DNA of 64,000 bases, taken from NCBI RefSeq assembly GCF_000304335.1, contig NZ_CAJF01000001.1, forward strand, positions 124,001 through 188,000, read 5' to 3'. Origin of the DNA: Microbacterium yannicii PS01 (GTDB lineage: Bacteria; Actinomycetota; Actinomycetes; Actinomycetales; Microbacteriaceae). Shown here piece after piece: positions 51,204 to 60,162 of this stretch (the stretch's first letter is position 1; each line of letters begins with the position of its first letter). The notes beneath the pieces are model-generated. The model was not told the origin of the DNA, ran no database searches, and worked only from the letters and a program-made list of their open reading frames with translations. The position numbers were made by a program, and so were the translations under genes.

Positions 51204-51323
51204 CTACCCCGCTGTCGCTGCCTCCGCCGTGCTCTTCCAGCGGAGCGAGGCTGCGACGAGTTTCGCGAACGATTCGATGACCCGCAGGTTGAACTCCACG
51301 CCGAGGTGGTTCGGGAGGATCAG
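51204..51323 (-). pseudogene. C-terminal scrap of an LLM oxidoreductase gene
   Basis: Forty codons read LILPNHLGVEFNLRV, IESFAKLVAASLRWK and stop at 51204. They match the C terminus of the intact LLM protein encoded at 51796-52869; bases 51234-51316 equal 51856-51938 at 77 of 83 positions. The scrap starts exactly where the acetyltransferase gene ends, its first codon overlapping that stop. It has no start of its own and is a leftover of a duplicated or displaced gene end. Confidence 0.8.
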
Positions 51324-51799
51324 GCGAGCTCAAGACAGAGCAGTTCCTCGCGGTCGTCCCATGGCATGGCCGAAACGAATCCGAGCTTCTGATACAGCTG
51401 GATCGCCGGTTCTCGCCATGCCCACACGGAAAGCCGAACGGGGCGGTCGATGCCCCGGAGCGCCTCGTCGATCAAGGCTGACCCGACACCGCGACCTCGT
51501 GCCGCGGGTGTCGTCCACAGCCGCTTGATCTCCGCCGAAGCTCCTGAAGCCGAGGTTCCGACCACGACGAGCCCGCAGTCCTCTCCGTCTACACTCGCGA
51601 CGATCACGCGCTTCCCGTTCAACGACGTGGCGGGATCGGCCACCTCTTGCCGATACCGTTCGGGCAGCGGATCTGCGGGTGACACGAGACCGCGCTCTGC
51701 TTTCTCGGTCTCGGTCTGCCGGAGGTAGTCGTCAAGGAGCGACGAGACAGAAGCGCTGTCTTCCGGGAAGGACGCCTGTCGAAGCGCGACCGTGCTCAG
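51320..51799 (-). CDS. GNAT-family acetyltransferase, apparent CTG start
   Basis: A 159-residue GNAT N-acetyltransferase. Strand 1 and helix 1 read VALRQASFPEDSASVSSLLD, the acetyl-CoA loop is RGRGVGSALIDEALR, and AIQLYQKLGF closes the fold. No ATG, GTG or TTG lies in frame near the expected start. A CTG at 51799 overlaps the upstream LLM stop as CTGA, where an ATGA would be normal, so it may start there by translational coupling. It is wedged between an intact LLM gene and a duplicated LLM 3' scrap, a sign of insertion. Substrate unknown. Confidence 0.8.
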   Translation of the reverse strand: MSTVALRQASFPEDSASVSSLLDDYLRQTETEKAERGLVSPADPLPERYRQEVADPATSLNGKRVIVASVDGEDCGLVVVGTSASGASAEIKRLWTTPAARGRGVGSALIDEALRGIDRPVRLSVWAWREPAIQLYQKLGFVSAMPWDDREELLCLELA

Positions 51800-52869
51800 A
51801 GGGCGCTCCCCGTCTCGTCGAGAGAGTGTGCGTCGACAGGGCCCTCCGTGCTCGGCTTCCAGCCGAGCGAGGGTGCGACGAGTTTCGCGAACGACTCGAT
51901 GACCCGCAGGTTGAACTCCACCCCGAGCTGGCTCGGGATGGTGAGCATGAGTGTGTCTGCGCTCGCGATGGCCGCGTCCTCCTTCAGCTGCTCGACCAGC
52001 ACGTCCGGCTCCGCGGCGTAGGTCTTGCCGAAGGTGGACCGCATGCCGTCGATCACGCCGATCTGGTCGCCGTCCTGGCGGCCGCCGAAGTACATCTGGT
52101 CCTCGGCGGTGGTGATGGGGAAGATCGAGCGACTGACCGAGACCCGCGGCTCGCCGACGTGTCCGGCCTCGCGCCACGCAGCGCGGAATGCGTCGATCTG
52201 CTGCGCCTGCAGCAGGTCGAACGGCGTGCCGTCCGCCTCGGTGAGAAGGGTCGACGACATGAGGTTCACGCCGCGACGACCCGCCCACTCAGCCGAGTCG
52301 CGGTTGCCGGCTCCCCACCAGACCCGTGAGCGCAGACCGGGGGAGTGCGGCTCGATGCGCTGCAGCCCGGTGCCGCCGCCGAACGGCGACGAAGAGTCCC
52401 GCTCGGCCAGGCCTTCTCCTTCGACCGCCCGCAGGAACAGCTCGAAGTGATCGCGCGCGAGGTCGGCTCCCCGCGGGTCGGCCGAGCCGGTGTAGCCGAA
52501 GGCCTCATAGCCGCGCACGACGGTCTCGGGTGAGCCGCGGCTGACGCCGAGCGCGAGCCTTCCGCCCGAGAGGAGATCGACGGATGCCGCTTCCTCCGCC
52601 AGGTACAGCGGATTCTCGTACCGCATGTCGATGACGCCCGTTCCGACCTCGATACGCTGCGTCCGCGCCGCGATCGCCGCGAGCAGCGGCATGGGCGAGG
52701 ACTGCTGGCGAGCGAAATGGTGGACGCGGAAGTACGCGCCGTTCACCCCGAGCTCGTCCATGCCCTGCGCCAGGTCGATCGCCTGCAGCATCGAGTCGGC
52801 GGCGGTCAGCTGACGGCCACCGCCGAGGGGGCCGTAGTGGCCGAATGAGAGGGTTCCGAAGCGCTCCAT
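51796..52869 (-). CDS. LLM-class flavin-dependent oxidoreductase (luciferase-like)
   Basis: A 357-residue luciferase-like monooxygenase fold protein. It has FGTLSFGHYGPLGGG at the start, GMDELGVNGAYFRVHHFARQ, RIEVGTGVIDMRYENPLYLAEEA and SGGRLALGVSRGSPE, the typical FMN-using LLM pattern with a group-specific FGHYGP opening. Substrate unknown. ATG 52869 was chosen over 52902. The last 83 bp are partly repeated at 51234-51316 beyond the acetyltransferase gene. Confidence 0.88.
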   Translation of the reverse strand: MERFGTLSFGHYGPLGGGRQLTAADSMLQAIDLAQGMDELGVNGAYFRVHHFARQQSSPMPLLAAIAARTQRIEVGTGVIDMRYENPLYLAEEAASVDLLSGGRLALGVSRGSPETVVRGYEAFGYTGSADPRGADLARDHFELFLRAVEGEGLAERDSSSPFGGGTGLQRIEPHSPGLRSRVWWGAGNRDSAEWAGRRGVNLMSSTLLTEADGTPFDLLQAQQIDAFRAAWREAGHVGEPRVSVSRSIFPITTAEDQMYFGGRQDGDQIGVIDGMRSTFGKTYAAEPDVLVEQLKEDAAIASADTLMLTIPSQLGVEFNLRVIESFAKLVAPSLGWKPSTEGPVDAHSLDETGSAL

Positions 52870-53024
52870 GACTGTCTTCAACGGTACGCGCGCGGCATCC
52901 ATTCCGGTGAATGCGACTCTCGGACGGCGAATCTCTCGCGTTCGTCGGATCGTGACGCACCCCCTGTCCGCTGTGCTCGTGCGATGCCTACGATGGCAAT
53001 GCAGGTCGGTCGAGAGGAGGCGCG

Positions 53025-53516
53025 ATGGTTCAGGTGAGGATCGCCGGGGTCGCGCTGGACGCGACCGGTCAGCATGTGCTGCTGCTCAAGCCGGTCAATC
53101 AGCTTCCCGGCGACGGCCTCGTGCTGCCGATCTGGGTCGGGCAGCTCGAAGCGACCTCGATCCTGGTCGCGGTCGAGAAGGCGCCCGTTCCGCGGCCGCT
53201 GGCTCACGACCTGATGCGGTCGCTGTTGGAGACGCTCGGCGCCGAGGTCACCCGCGTGGAAGTCACGCGCATCGACGACGGCACGTTCTACGCCGACATC
53301 ACGCTCACCACTGCCATGGGCGAGCAGATCGTGGATGCGCGACCGTCGGATGCCGTCGCCCTCGCCTCGCGCGTCGGTGCGAGCATCTGGGTGGCCGAGC
53401 CCGTGATGGCCGAGGCCGGCGTGCCGGACGTGCTGACCGAGACCGACGCGGCGGAGAAGCTCGACGAGTTCAAGCGCTTCCTCGACGATGTCGAGCCCGA
53501 GGATTTCGAGGGCTGA
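53025..53516 (+). CDS. DUF151 bifunctional nuclease-family protein
   Basis: A 163-residue protein of the BFN/DUF151 family: VLLLKPVNQLPGDGLVLPIWVGQLEATSI, PRPLAHDLMRSLLETLGAEV and RPSDAVALASRVGASIWVAE are its standard blocks. A plant relative has nuclease activity; the bacterial role is unknown, and the gene is conserved in actinobacteria. The ATG at 53025 has GAGAGGAGG upstream. The gap to the kinase gene (53517-53627) shows nothing else. Confidence 0.88.
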   Translation: MVQVRIAGVALDATGQHVLLLKPVNQLPGDGLVLPIWVGQLEATSILVAVEKAPVPRPLAHDLMRSLLETLGAEVTRVEVTRIDDGTFYADITLTTAMGEQIVDARPSDAVALASRVGASIWVAEPVMAEAGVPDVLTETDAAEKLDEFKRFLDDVEPEDFEG

Positions 53517-53627
53517 CTCGCACGCCGACGCTCGATTGTCAAGCGCCACCCGTCGACGACATCATCGCGTTAACTTCCGAGAGGGAGGCCGCGCGGATCA
53601 TTCTTCGCGGCGAGGGAGGGACGCGAC

Positions 53628-55184
53628 ATGTCGCAGCGGGAAGAGATCCCGACGATGGCGCTGCTCGACGGTCGGTACCAGCTTCTGGACTGCATCGGCG
53701 AGGGCGGCATGGCGCGGGTATACCGCGCCGACGATCTGCTGCTCGGCAGGACCGTTGCGATCAAGATGATGCGGACGGATGCCGACCTGCTGGCGTCGCC
53801 CGCGCGAGCGCGAACCGAGATGACGGTTCTGGCGTCCCTGAACCATCCGTCGCTGGTGAAGCTTCTCGACGCCCGCCTCTCGCCCGGGGGCCCGGGATAT
53901 CTCGTCATGGAGTACGTCGACGGACAGACGCTGTCGGACCGGCTCGATCGGGGCTGCCTGTCGCCCGCAGAAGCCGCGCATCTGGCGTCGGAACTCGCCG
54001 CAGCGCTGCACGCCGTCCACGCGGCCGGGGTCGTCCACCGCGACGTCAAGCCCTCCAACATCCTGCTCGCGCGAGCCGCTCTTCCCTCTCGCCCGTTCCA
54101 CGCGAAGCTCACCGACTTCGGCGTCGCCTATCTGGCGGACAGCACACATCTGACGACCCCCGGCACGGTCGTCGGCACGGCCGCGTTCCTGGCGCCCGAG
54201 CAGGTGCGCGGCGAAGCCGCGACCCCGGCCTCGGACATCTACGCGCTGGGGCTCGTCCTGCTCGAAGCGCTCACCGGCGAACGGGCGTTCCCGCAGGCCT
54301 CCGGTATCGGTGCGGTGATGGCCCGGCTCGTGGAATCGCCGGCCATCCCCGAGGGGCTCATGCCGCAGTGGGTCGATCTCCTCACGAGGATGACGGCGCT
54401 CGACCCGGGGGTGCGTCCTTCCGCCTTCGAGGTGGCCGCGCGCACGCAGACTCTGCCCGCCGACACGCTTCTGAGTCTCTCGACCGCCCCGCTCGGCGTC
54501 TCCGCCCCGGTACCGCCACCGCTTCCTGCGCCGACGCCCGCGGCGGCCGCGGTCGGCGCCGCCGGTGAAGGCGAGACGGAGGCCTGGCCGGTGACTCGGC
54601 GTGCTCTGCGCCCGGTCGGGCATCGCGCGCGCTCGAAGCGAAAGCCTGGATGGATCGCGGCGGGCGCGCTGGTCGGCTCGGCAGCTGCCGTGGCGGTGGC
54701 GCTTCAGTTCGGCGTCTGGTCGGGGGGAGCCTCCGTGCAGCCCCCGGCCGTTGTCGCGACCGTCCCGGAGGTGACCGAGCAGTCCGCCGTTCCCGTCGCT
54801 GTCGTCGCCGAGGTGCCGGCCGACGATGGCACGACCCCCGTGACGCCGGTGATCTCGACGCAGACCGACGATCCCGCGCAGCCGATCGACAGAGTGGAGA
54901 ACGGCTCCGCAGTCGCTGAAGAGGCCGCTGAACGAGCTGAGGAAGCCGCGAAGCAGGCCGAGAAGGCGGAGCGGCAGGCGGCTCAGGCCGAGAAGGCAGA
55001 GCAGCAGGCGGCGCAGGCCGAGCAGAAGGCGGCCGAAGAAGGCCGCACGCGTGCCGAGGAGGCGCGCAAGCACGCCGAGCAGATGCAGCAGAAGAACGCT
55101 CGCAATGAGCGGGCGCAGGAGAAGAACGCGCCCGTCGGTGAGACTGCCGCCGAGACGGTGGGAGCCGGCAGCGCCGACGGATAG
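53628..55184 (+). CDS. Membrane Ser/Thr protein kinase (PknB-like) with extracellular coiled coil
   Basis: A 518-residue Hanks-type kinase. The cytoplasmic domain (about 15-280) has the glycine loop GEGGMARVYR, the lysine in VAIKM, HRDVKPSN, DFG and the APEQVRG activation end, all intact. A Pro/Ala linker leads to one membrane helix (WIAAGALVGSAAAVAVALQF at about 344) and an outer tail whose last 90 residues are an Ala/Glu/Lys coiled coil. There are no PASTA repeats, so muropeptide sensing of the usual kind is not expected. GGGAGGGA precedes the start. Confidence 0.92.
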   Translation: MSQREEIPTMALLDGRYQLLDCIGEGGMARVYRADDLLLGRTVAIKMMRTDADLLASPARARTEMTVLASLNHPSLVKLLDARLSPGGPGYLVMEYVDGQTLSDRLDRGCLSPAEAAHLASELAAALHAVHAAGVVHRDVKPSNILLARAALPSRPFHAKLTDFGVAYLADSTHLTTPGTVVGTAAFLAPEQVRGEAATPASDIYALGLVLLEALTGERAFPQASGIGAVMARLVESPAIPEGLMPQWVDLLTRMTALDPGVRPSAFEVAARTQTLPADTLLSLSTAPLGVSAPVPPPLPAPTPAAAAVGAAGEGETEAWPVTRRALRPVGHRARSKRKPGWIAAGALVGSAAAVAVALQFGVWSGGASVQPPAVVATVPEVTEQSAVPVAVVAEVPADDGTTPVTPVISTQTDDPAQPIDRVENGSAVAEEAAERAEEAAKQAEKAERQAAQAEKAEQQAAQAEQKAAEEGRTRAEEARKHAEQMQQKNARNERAQEKNAPVGETAAETVGAGSADG

Positions 55185-55303
55185 GCGCTCCTCCGCCCGC
55201 CGTACTAATCGATGGCCGTTCCGAGGTCGCTCACCGGGGTACCGGCGAAAGCTGGACCCATACCGCAGAGCCTAGAGCTGATGTTGTCTCGGAGGACGAG
55301 CCA

Positions 55304-56398
55304 TCAACCGGAACGACTCGCCGTCGGAGAGATCGTCCTGCCTCCTTCTTCTCCGTCCAATCGGGCGCTGAGTAGTCGGATGCCTTCGGTTTCCAGCTCG
55401 GCGATGCGAGTGATCTCACGTGCGAGCTCTGGGAAGGTGATCGTGCCCGACGCGGCGCGGTGGGAGATGTTCGCCCAGTGATGTGCGGACTGCTCGAAGG
55501 TGTGAGCCGCACGTGCTGCACCGCCCGACCGGAGGACGCGGGCGAACAGCGGGCGGCCTGCGGTGCGGGCGGTGTGCTCGCGTTCGATGCCGTCGACGAG
55601 GCGGTGGCGCCAGATGTCGGTGTCTTTGAAGAGGGTGGGCCACCCGTCACGGCCCGCTGCATCAGACAGTCGTGCCCACTTTCGCAGACCGGAGAGGCCG
55701 AAGTTGACGTCGAACGCATTGCCGAGCACCGGCCCGGTCATCCCTGCGACGCAGGCTCGAAGGCCGGCGCCCAAGGCAGCATCGGCGTCTGACGCGGCGC
55801 GAGCGCCGGCTTCGAGTGAGATGACCGGATGGGTGCGCCTCGTTCCCATATACGCGGCCAGCAGGTCGTTCGCCGACATGTGATGGGATGCTCCGGACCC
55901 GTCGAGGACGCGGCATCCACTGGCCCCTGGAAGAGCGAGTACGACGTGTTCCTCGCGCGGGTCCTGCGACTCGCGAAGCCAGGGCAGATGACCGCGACCC
56001 AGAGGAAGGATCATGGGGCGGCCCTCGCCGATGAGCGCCGCAACGGCCGGTCTCGTTCGAACCGAGACGTGCGGGACGCGCAGTCGCTCGAGGATCGCCG
56101 GCGCCCACGGCTCAGGATGGTGCTGGCACACGATGGTCAGCAGCGGATGTCCGACTTCCTTGTACGAGAAGACGGCATACATGAACCCGATGCCGCCGCC
56201 GATTCCGAACGCCAGTTCTGGGGCCAGCGCGATGCCTTCGGTGCGGAGCAGCGCGACGACCAGCGCGGATGCGGGATGGGTGTCGACCGCGCGTGCCGGG
56301 TTGCCCGCCTCCAACAGCGCGGCCGCTTGCGCGTAGGTCTGGCCGGTCTCAGCCATCCGGGCGCGAACTCGAGCCTTGAACGCCCTTCGCTCGGTCAT
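55304..56398 (-). CDS. BtrH N-terminal/DUF4872-type protein
   Basis: A 364-residue protein. After a 40-residue helical start, HPASALVVALLRTEGIALAP with AFGIGGGIGFMYAVF is the hallmark of the BtrH N-terminal domain (acyltransferase of butirosin biosynthesis; cysteine-protease-like fold), and EEHVVLALPG plus the C-terminal part fit DUF4872. The catalytic cysteine expected early in this fold is not evident, since the motif reads HPAS where homologues often have HCxS. It overlaps the SRPBCC gene by 4 bp. A role in making or modifying an acylated small molecule is possible. Confidence 0.75.
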   Translation of the reverse strand: MTERRAFKARVRARMAETGQTYAQAAALLEAGNPARAVDTHPASALVVALLRTEGIALAPELAFGIGGGIGFMYAVFSYKEVGHPLLTIVCQHHPEPWAPAILERLRVPHVSVRTRPAVAALIGEGRPMILPLGRGHLPWLRESQDPREEHVVLALPGASGCRVLDGSGASHHMSANDLLAAYMGTRRTHPVISLEAGARAASDADAALGAGLRACVAGMTGPVLGNAFDVNFGLSGLRKWARLSDAAGRDGWPTLFKDTDIWRHRLVDGIEREHTARTAGRPLFARVLRSGGAARAAHTFEQSAHHWANISHRAASGTITFPELAREITRIAELETEGIRLLSARLDGEEGGRTISPTASRSG

Positions 56399-56862
56399 CG
56401 CGATCTCTCCTCGACCACTGCGGCGATGTCGCGCAGGTCTGCGCGCATCGCGTCGCGCGTCGCGCCGGCGCCCATCCCCCCGAAGAGCCGCAATGCGAGC
56501 CGGGCGAGAGCTCCGTGCGGAATGCCTGCGAACGTGCAGGTCAGCCGGCTGCGGGACGGGTCGATCGGCTCAACGGTCCAGGTGGACACATATCGGATGC
56601 CGTGACCGCCGCCATCGGTCACATAGGTGCGGCCGCTATCGACAGCGGTGATCTCAAGGCGTTCCGAGCCGGTCCGCCCTGCGATGACGCGCGTCTGAGT
56701 CCACGCCAGACCCACCCGCAGGGTCGGGTCGTCGCCTTCGATGACCAGAGCAGTCATCCCCGAAAGCACGTCGGACAGCCGCGTGACGTCACTGATAAGA
56801 CGCCAGACGGTGTCTGCGGGCGCTGCCAGCTCGAGGGATTCGATGTATTCGACGTTCATCAT
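56395..56862 (-). CDS. SRPBCC (START-like) domain protein
   Basis: A 155-residue polyketide-cyclase/START-fold protein: YIESLELAAPADTVWRLISDVTRLSDVLSGM, then YVSTWTVEPIDPSRSRLTCTF and a C-terminal long helix (GGMGAGATRDAMRADLRDIAAVV). The fold binds hydrophobic ligands in a deep pocket. Its start codons ATGATG (56857-56862) follow no strong ribosome-binding site. Overlap with the BtrH-like gene suggests that the two act together. The 253 bp upstream hold no other gene. Confidence 0.82.
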   Translation of the reverse strand: MMNVEYIESLELAAPADTVWRLISDVTRLSDVLSGMTALVIEGDDPTLRVGLAWTQTRVIAGRTGSERLEITAVDSGRTYVTDGGGHGIRYVSTWTVEPIDPSRSRLTCTFAGIPHGALARLALRLFGGMGAGATRDAMRADLRDIAAVVEERSR

Positions 56863-57115
56863 TCACTGTTTCCGGCCGGTCGACGATGCACCCACGCTTC
56901 CTCGCCGACGACCTCGTGAACGGAACGGTCGCACTCACCCCGCGATGACCTCGTCACCTTTGCCCTGGGTGCCACCGGGCGTGGGCCGGCAGACAGGCAT
57001 GCGGGCGGAACCGCAGAACCAGGATAGCGCTGTCACGGCAGCATCGATGCGCTGAAGCGACCATCGCTGTAGTCGGAGGAGAGCACGAAAGCCATGTCCA
57101 ACCGAGATCGAGGGG

Positions 57116-59752
57116 TCAGAGCGACACCGGCTCCGCATCGCGTCGTTGAAGCAGATGCAGTTCGATCGCGCGTTCGACGGCGGCATTTCGACCCGGCACG
57201 CTCAGCTTGCGATAGATGTGGCCGAGGTGGGTCTTCACGGTGTTCGTCGAGACGTAGCAGCGCTCGGCGATGTCTCCGATGGTGAGGCGGCTGGGAAGAT
57301 AGGCCAGCAGTTCCAATTCCCGTGCCGTGAGCTCCTGGAGAAGCGCGGTCTGTGATCTCGTGGTCGCGCCTCGTGCGACGTGCACGACGCGCCGCGCGAA
57401 TTCCGAGTGGGCGCCGAACATGTCGTCCACGAGACCGACGACGTGCTCGCCGGCGCGTACGAAGGGATGGACGAGTCCTTCGGCCTGAGCGATCGTCAAC
57501 GCCGACCCGAGCCGCTCTCGAGCGCTCTGCCTTCTTCCGTCGAGCGCCCACATCCATGCGACGACGATGTCGCGCTCGACGACCGCCACGGGAGAGGGGG
57601 GACTCTCGTCGATTCGCAGCCGGGCGAGACGAGCGCGCGCGGTATCCGTTCGGTGGCCGGTGAGCAGACCGGCCAGCTCTTCGAAGGCGAGGGGGGACCA
57701 CCGGCTCTCCGTGCCGGGCGGAGGCAGCGGTGCGCCGGCGAATCGGGCGCGCCGCATCTCGAGCGCCATCATCGCGCGTCGCACCAGCGGAGGAGGGGGG
57801 CCAGGGGGTTCCGCGGAGATCACCGGCTGGGTGTTGTCCGAGTCGATGAGGATCGCGACGAGGTGTGCGATCCACATCAGCGGGGTGCGTTCATCGGCGG
57901 CCGCTCGGACGACGGCCTGCTCCAGCGACAGTGCGGCTGCGGCGAGGTCTCCGCTGAGCACCCCTGCCAGCGCACGTGCGGCGAACGCGTCGCTGAGCGA
58001 CGGGTCGTCCAGGAGCCGGAACTCCTTCGCCAGCGCCAGCGACTTCTCTACCTGTTCGGTCGCCTCGACGAGGCGTCCGCTGAAGGAGTTGACGAGGGCG
58101 AGACAGCCGAGGGCGTCCAGGAAGTGACGCGTATGGGCGAATTCCGAGTGTCGGATCGCGATCTCGAGGGGGGAGCGGGCGCTGACGAGATCGCCGAGGT
58201 AGAGCAGGCCTCGACCGAGAGAGAGCTCGCACATCAGGGTGAGCATCGGCCGACTCGTCATGCCCAGCAGGCTCGGCCGTCGCGCGTCCGGTTCTTGGTC
58301 GAGCAGTCGAAGTCCGCGCCGCGCCGCGTCGACCGACGTCTCGGGGTGTGGGAGGAATTGAACGCCGGCGGCGAGATGGGAGAGTGCGATCTGGCGCTCT
58401 CCGCAGCTGAGACGGTCGTTCATCAGCAGGTCTCGGAGCGATTCGACAGCATCTGTCTTTCGGCCTGTCATCTCCTCCGTGACGGCGAGGAGAAGCTCCG
58501 CCCGTGGGCTCGTGGCTCTCAGGTCCGCTGGTACCCGTTCGAGCCAGCCCCTGACGACCGCGGCCTGAGCCGCGTCCAGAGCACGCTCGCCTTCGGCCAG
58601 CGCGCGAGCGAGTACGACGTCCCACCGGCCGGCTCTGCAAAGACACTCCAGACCCTCCTCGACTTCGCCCCTCTGGAGGAGCCAGGCAGCGGCCGATGCC
58701 AGAAGCTCCGTCTCCTCGTGCGGATCGAGGGCGTGCAATCTCCGACGGAGAAGGTCGCGGAAGAGCGGGTGCAAGCGGTGCCATCCGGGGCGCCCGGCCA
58801 CGCTGACGACGAAAAGGGAATCCCGTTCCAGGCCTGCGATGAACTGCTCGCCCTCCATTCCCGTCAGCTCGCGGACGAGGTCAGGAGAGAACTTGTCCAG
58901 TACTGCGATCCTCATGAGCGCATCCCGGCGATCCGCATCGAGTGCTTCGAGTACCTCCTCGCTCATGTACTCGACGACGAGCTGATCGGAATAGAGAAGC
59001 GCATCGACAACTCGAGCCGGGTCCTCCGAGAAGCGGAAGCCCAGCGCAGTGAGCTGCACGCCCACAGCCCAGCCCTCTGTCCGCTCGGTCACCGTCGTCA
59101 GCGTCTCGGGCGACACCGGACGGCCCGTGATCCGGTGCAGCACTGCTCCGGTGGTCTCGTCATCGAACGCGAGTTCGCGCTGACGGATCTCGACGAGCCC
59201 GTGCCCGAGGCGGTGTCTGCTCCAGCCCAGTTGCAGGTCGACCCGGGACGCGAAGACCGCGTGCACGTTCGGAGGCAGAAGATCCACCAGGCGCCAGAGA
59301 TCGGTGACGACCGGCGACCCCGAGATCCGCTCGAGGTCGTCGAAGATCAGGACGACTTTTCCGACGCCGGCGAGGCTCTGTGCGAAATTCTCGAGAAACG
59401 TCTCACTCAGACGCGCCCCGCCGGTGAGGAGATACGCCCTCCGGCGGGACACGTCGGGGGCGAATGCCGAGACCGCTTCGACCATCCGGGAGGCGACGAC
59501 AGCCGGTGCCGCGTCGTCAGCGGTGATGTCGATCCACGCCGAGTGCAGTTCGGGGCGCGATCTGATCCATTGCGAGAGCAGGACCGTCTTGCCGGCTCCA
59601 GCGGGCGCCACGACCAGCGACAGTGGTGCATCCAGACCACTGTCGAGACGAGACCGCAACGCAGGTCTGTCGACGGCGTGCGGCGGCAGTTGGCGAGAGT
59701 TGTGCATGAGCGTGACCGATCCGAATTGTGCTGGAACGCTCGAGCGAATCAT
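57116..59752 (-). CDS. MalT/LAL-type LuxR-family ATP-dependent regulator
   Basis: A transcriptional activator of about 878 residues. The N-terminal STAND ATPase has the P-loop VVAPAGAGKTVLLSQW and the Walker B-like VVLIFDDLERI; the middle is a long helical TPR-like region; the C terminus is a LuxR helix-turn-helix, LTARELELLAYLPSRLTIGD then CYVSTNTVKTHLGHIYRKL. Such proteins switch on target genes after inducer and ATP binding. Start choice is uncertain (ATG 59752 or 59707; neither has a good ribosome-binding site). Its targets may include the BtrH pair downstream or the divergent small genes. Confidence 0.9.
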   Translation of the reverse strand: MIRSSVPAQFGSVTLMHNSRQLPPHAVDRPALRSRLDSGLDAPLSLVVAPAGAGKTVLLSQWIRSRPELHSAWIDITADDAAPAVVASRMVEAVSAFAPDVSRRRAYLLTGGARLSETFLENFAQSLAGVGKVVLIFDDLERISGSPVVTDLWRLVDLLPPNVHAVFASRVDLQLGWSRHRLGHGLVEIRQRELAFDDETTGAVLHRITGRPVSPETLTTVTERTEGWAVGVQLTALGFRFSEDPARVVDALLYSDQLVVEYMSEEVLEALDADRRDALMRIAVLDKFSPDLVRELTGMEGEQFIAGLERDSLFVVSVAGRPGWHRLHPLFRDLLRRRLHALDPHEETELLASAAAWLLQRGEVEEGLECLCRAGRWDVVLARALAEGERALDAAQAAVVRGWLERVPADLRATSPRAELLLAVTEEMTGRKTDAVESLRDLLMNDRLSCGERQIALSHLAAGVQFLPHPETSVDAARRGLRLLDQEPDARRPSLLGMTSRPMLTLMCELSLGRGLLYLGDLVSARSPLEIAIRHSEFAHTRHFLDALGCLALVNSFSGRLVEATEQVEKSLALAKEFRLLDDPSLSDAFAARALAGVLSGDLAAAALSLEQAVVRAAADERTPLMWIAHLVAILIDSDNTQPVISAEPPGPPPPLVRRAMMALEMRRARFAGAPLPPPGTESRWSPLAFEELAGLLTGHRTDTARARLARLRIDESPPSPVAVVERDIVVAWMWALDGRRQSARERLGSALTIAQAEGLVHPFVRAGEHVVGLVDDMFGAHSEFARRVVHVARGATTRSQTALLQELTARELELLAYLPSRLTIGDIAERCYVSTNTVKTHLGHIYRKLSVPGRNAAVERAIELHLLQRRDAEPVSL

Positions 59753-59858
59753 CCCACATGGGTGACGCCCTTGCGAGGGGTGGGCGTGGACAATCGGTTG
59801 GGTCGGTCGGCGTCGGTTGTCGGCGTTCGTGTTTCGAGGTTGAGGGAGATCTGCCGTT

Positions 59859-60071
59859 ATGAGCGCCCGCACGATCGAGATCGTCGTCCGTGGCGCTCTT
59901 GGCCCTGATGTCAGGGCTGCGTTGGACGAGTTCGTTGTCGAAGCGGACGGCAATGCCAGTCGTATCTGGGGGCGGATCCCTGATCAGGCGAAGCTGTTCG
60001 GGTTGCTGGAGATGTTCGACGCGATGCATGTGGAGGTGCTGTCGGTGAACACGTTGGAGGAGCGGGGATGA
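59859..60071 (+). CDS. Small conserved hypothetical protein
   Basis: A 70-residue soluble protein with alternating strands and helices (TIEIVVRGALGPDVRAALDE, then LFGLLEMFDAMHVEVLSVNT). It begins a set of three small plus-strand genes (with 60163 and 60629) that look like a cassette. The composition is normal coding, and a GAGGGAGA site lies before the ATG. No function can be given. Confidence 0.65.
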   Translation: MSARTIEIVVRGALGPDVRAALDEFVVEADGNASRIWGRIPDQAKLFGLLEMFDAMHVEVLSVNTLEERG

Positions 60072-60162
60072 TTCACCCGGATCGGGTGACGCTGTGGTTT
60101 GGGGCGCAGGCCTACGTTTTTCTCGGCGGAGGGTCTCCGCTCTGACAGAACGGCGGGATGAG

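Noticed and set aside
54910..55110. Ala/Glu/Lys repeat in the kinase gene as a DNA tandem repeat element
   Set aside because: It is coding sequence for a coiled coil; the repeat is imperfect at DNA level.
57380..59908. Plus-strand 842-residue open frame opposite the LuxR regulator
   Set aside because: Antisense to a protein with clear P-loop and helix-turn-helix motifs; low-complexity composition.
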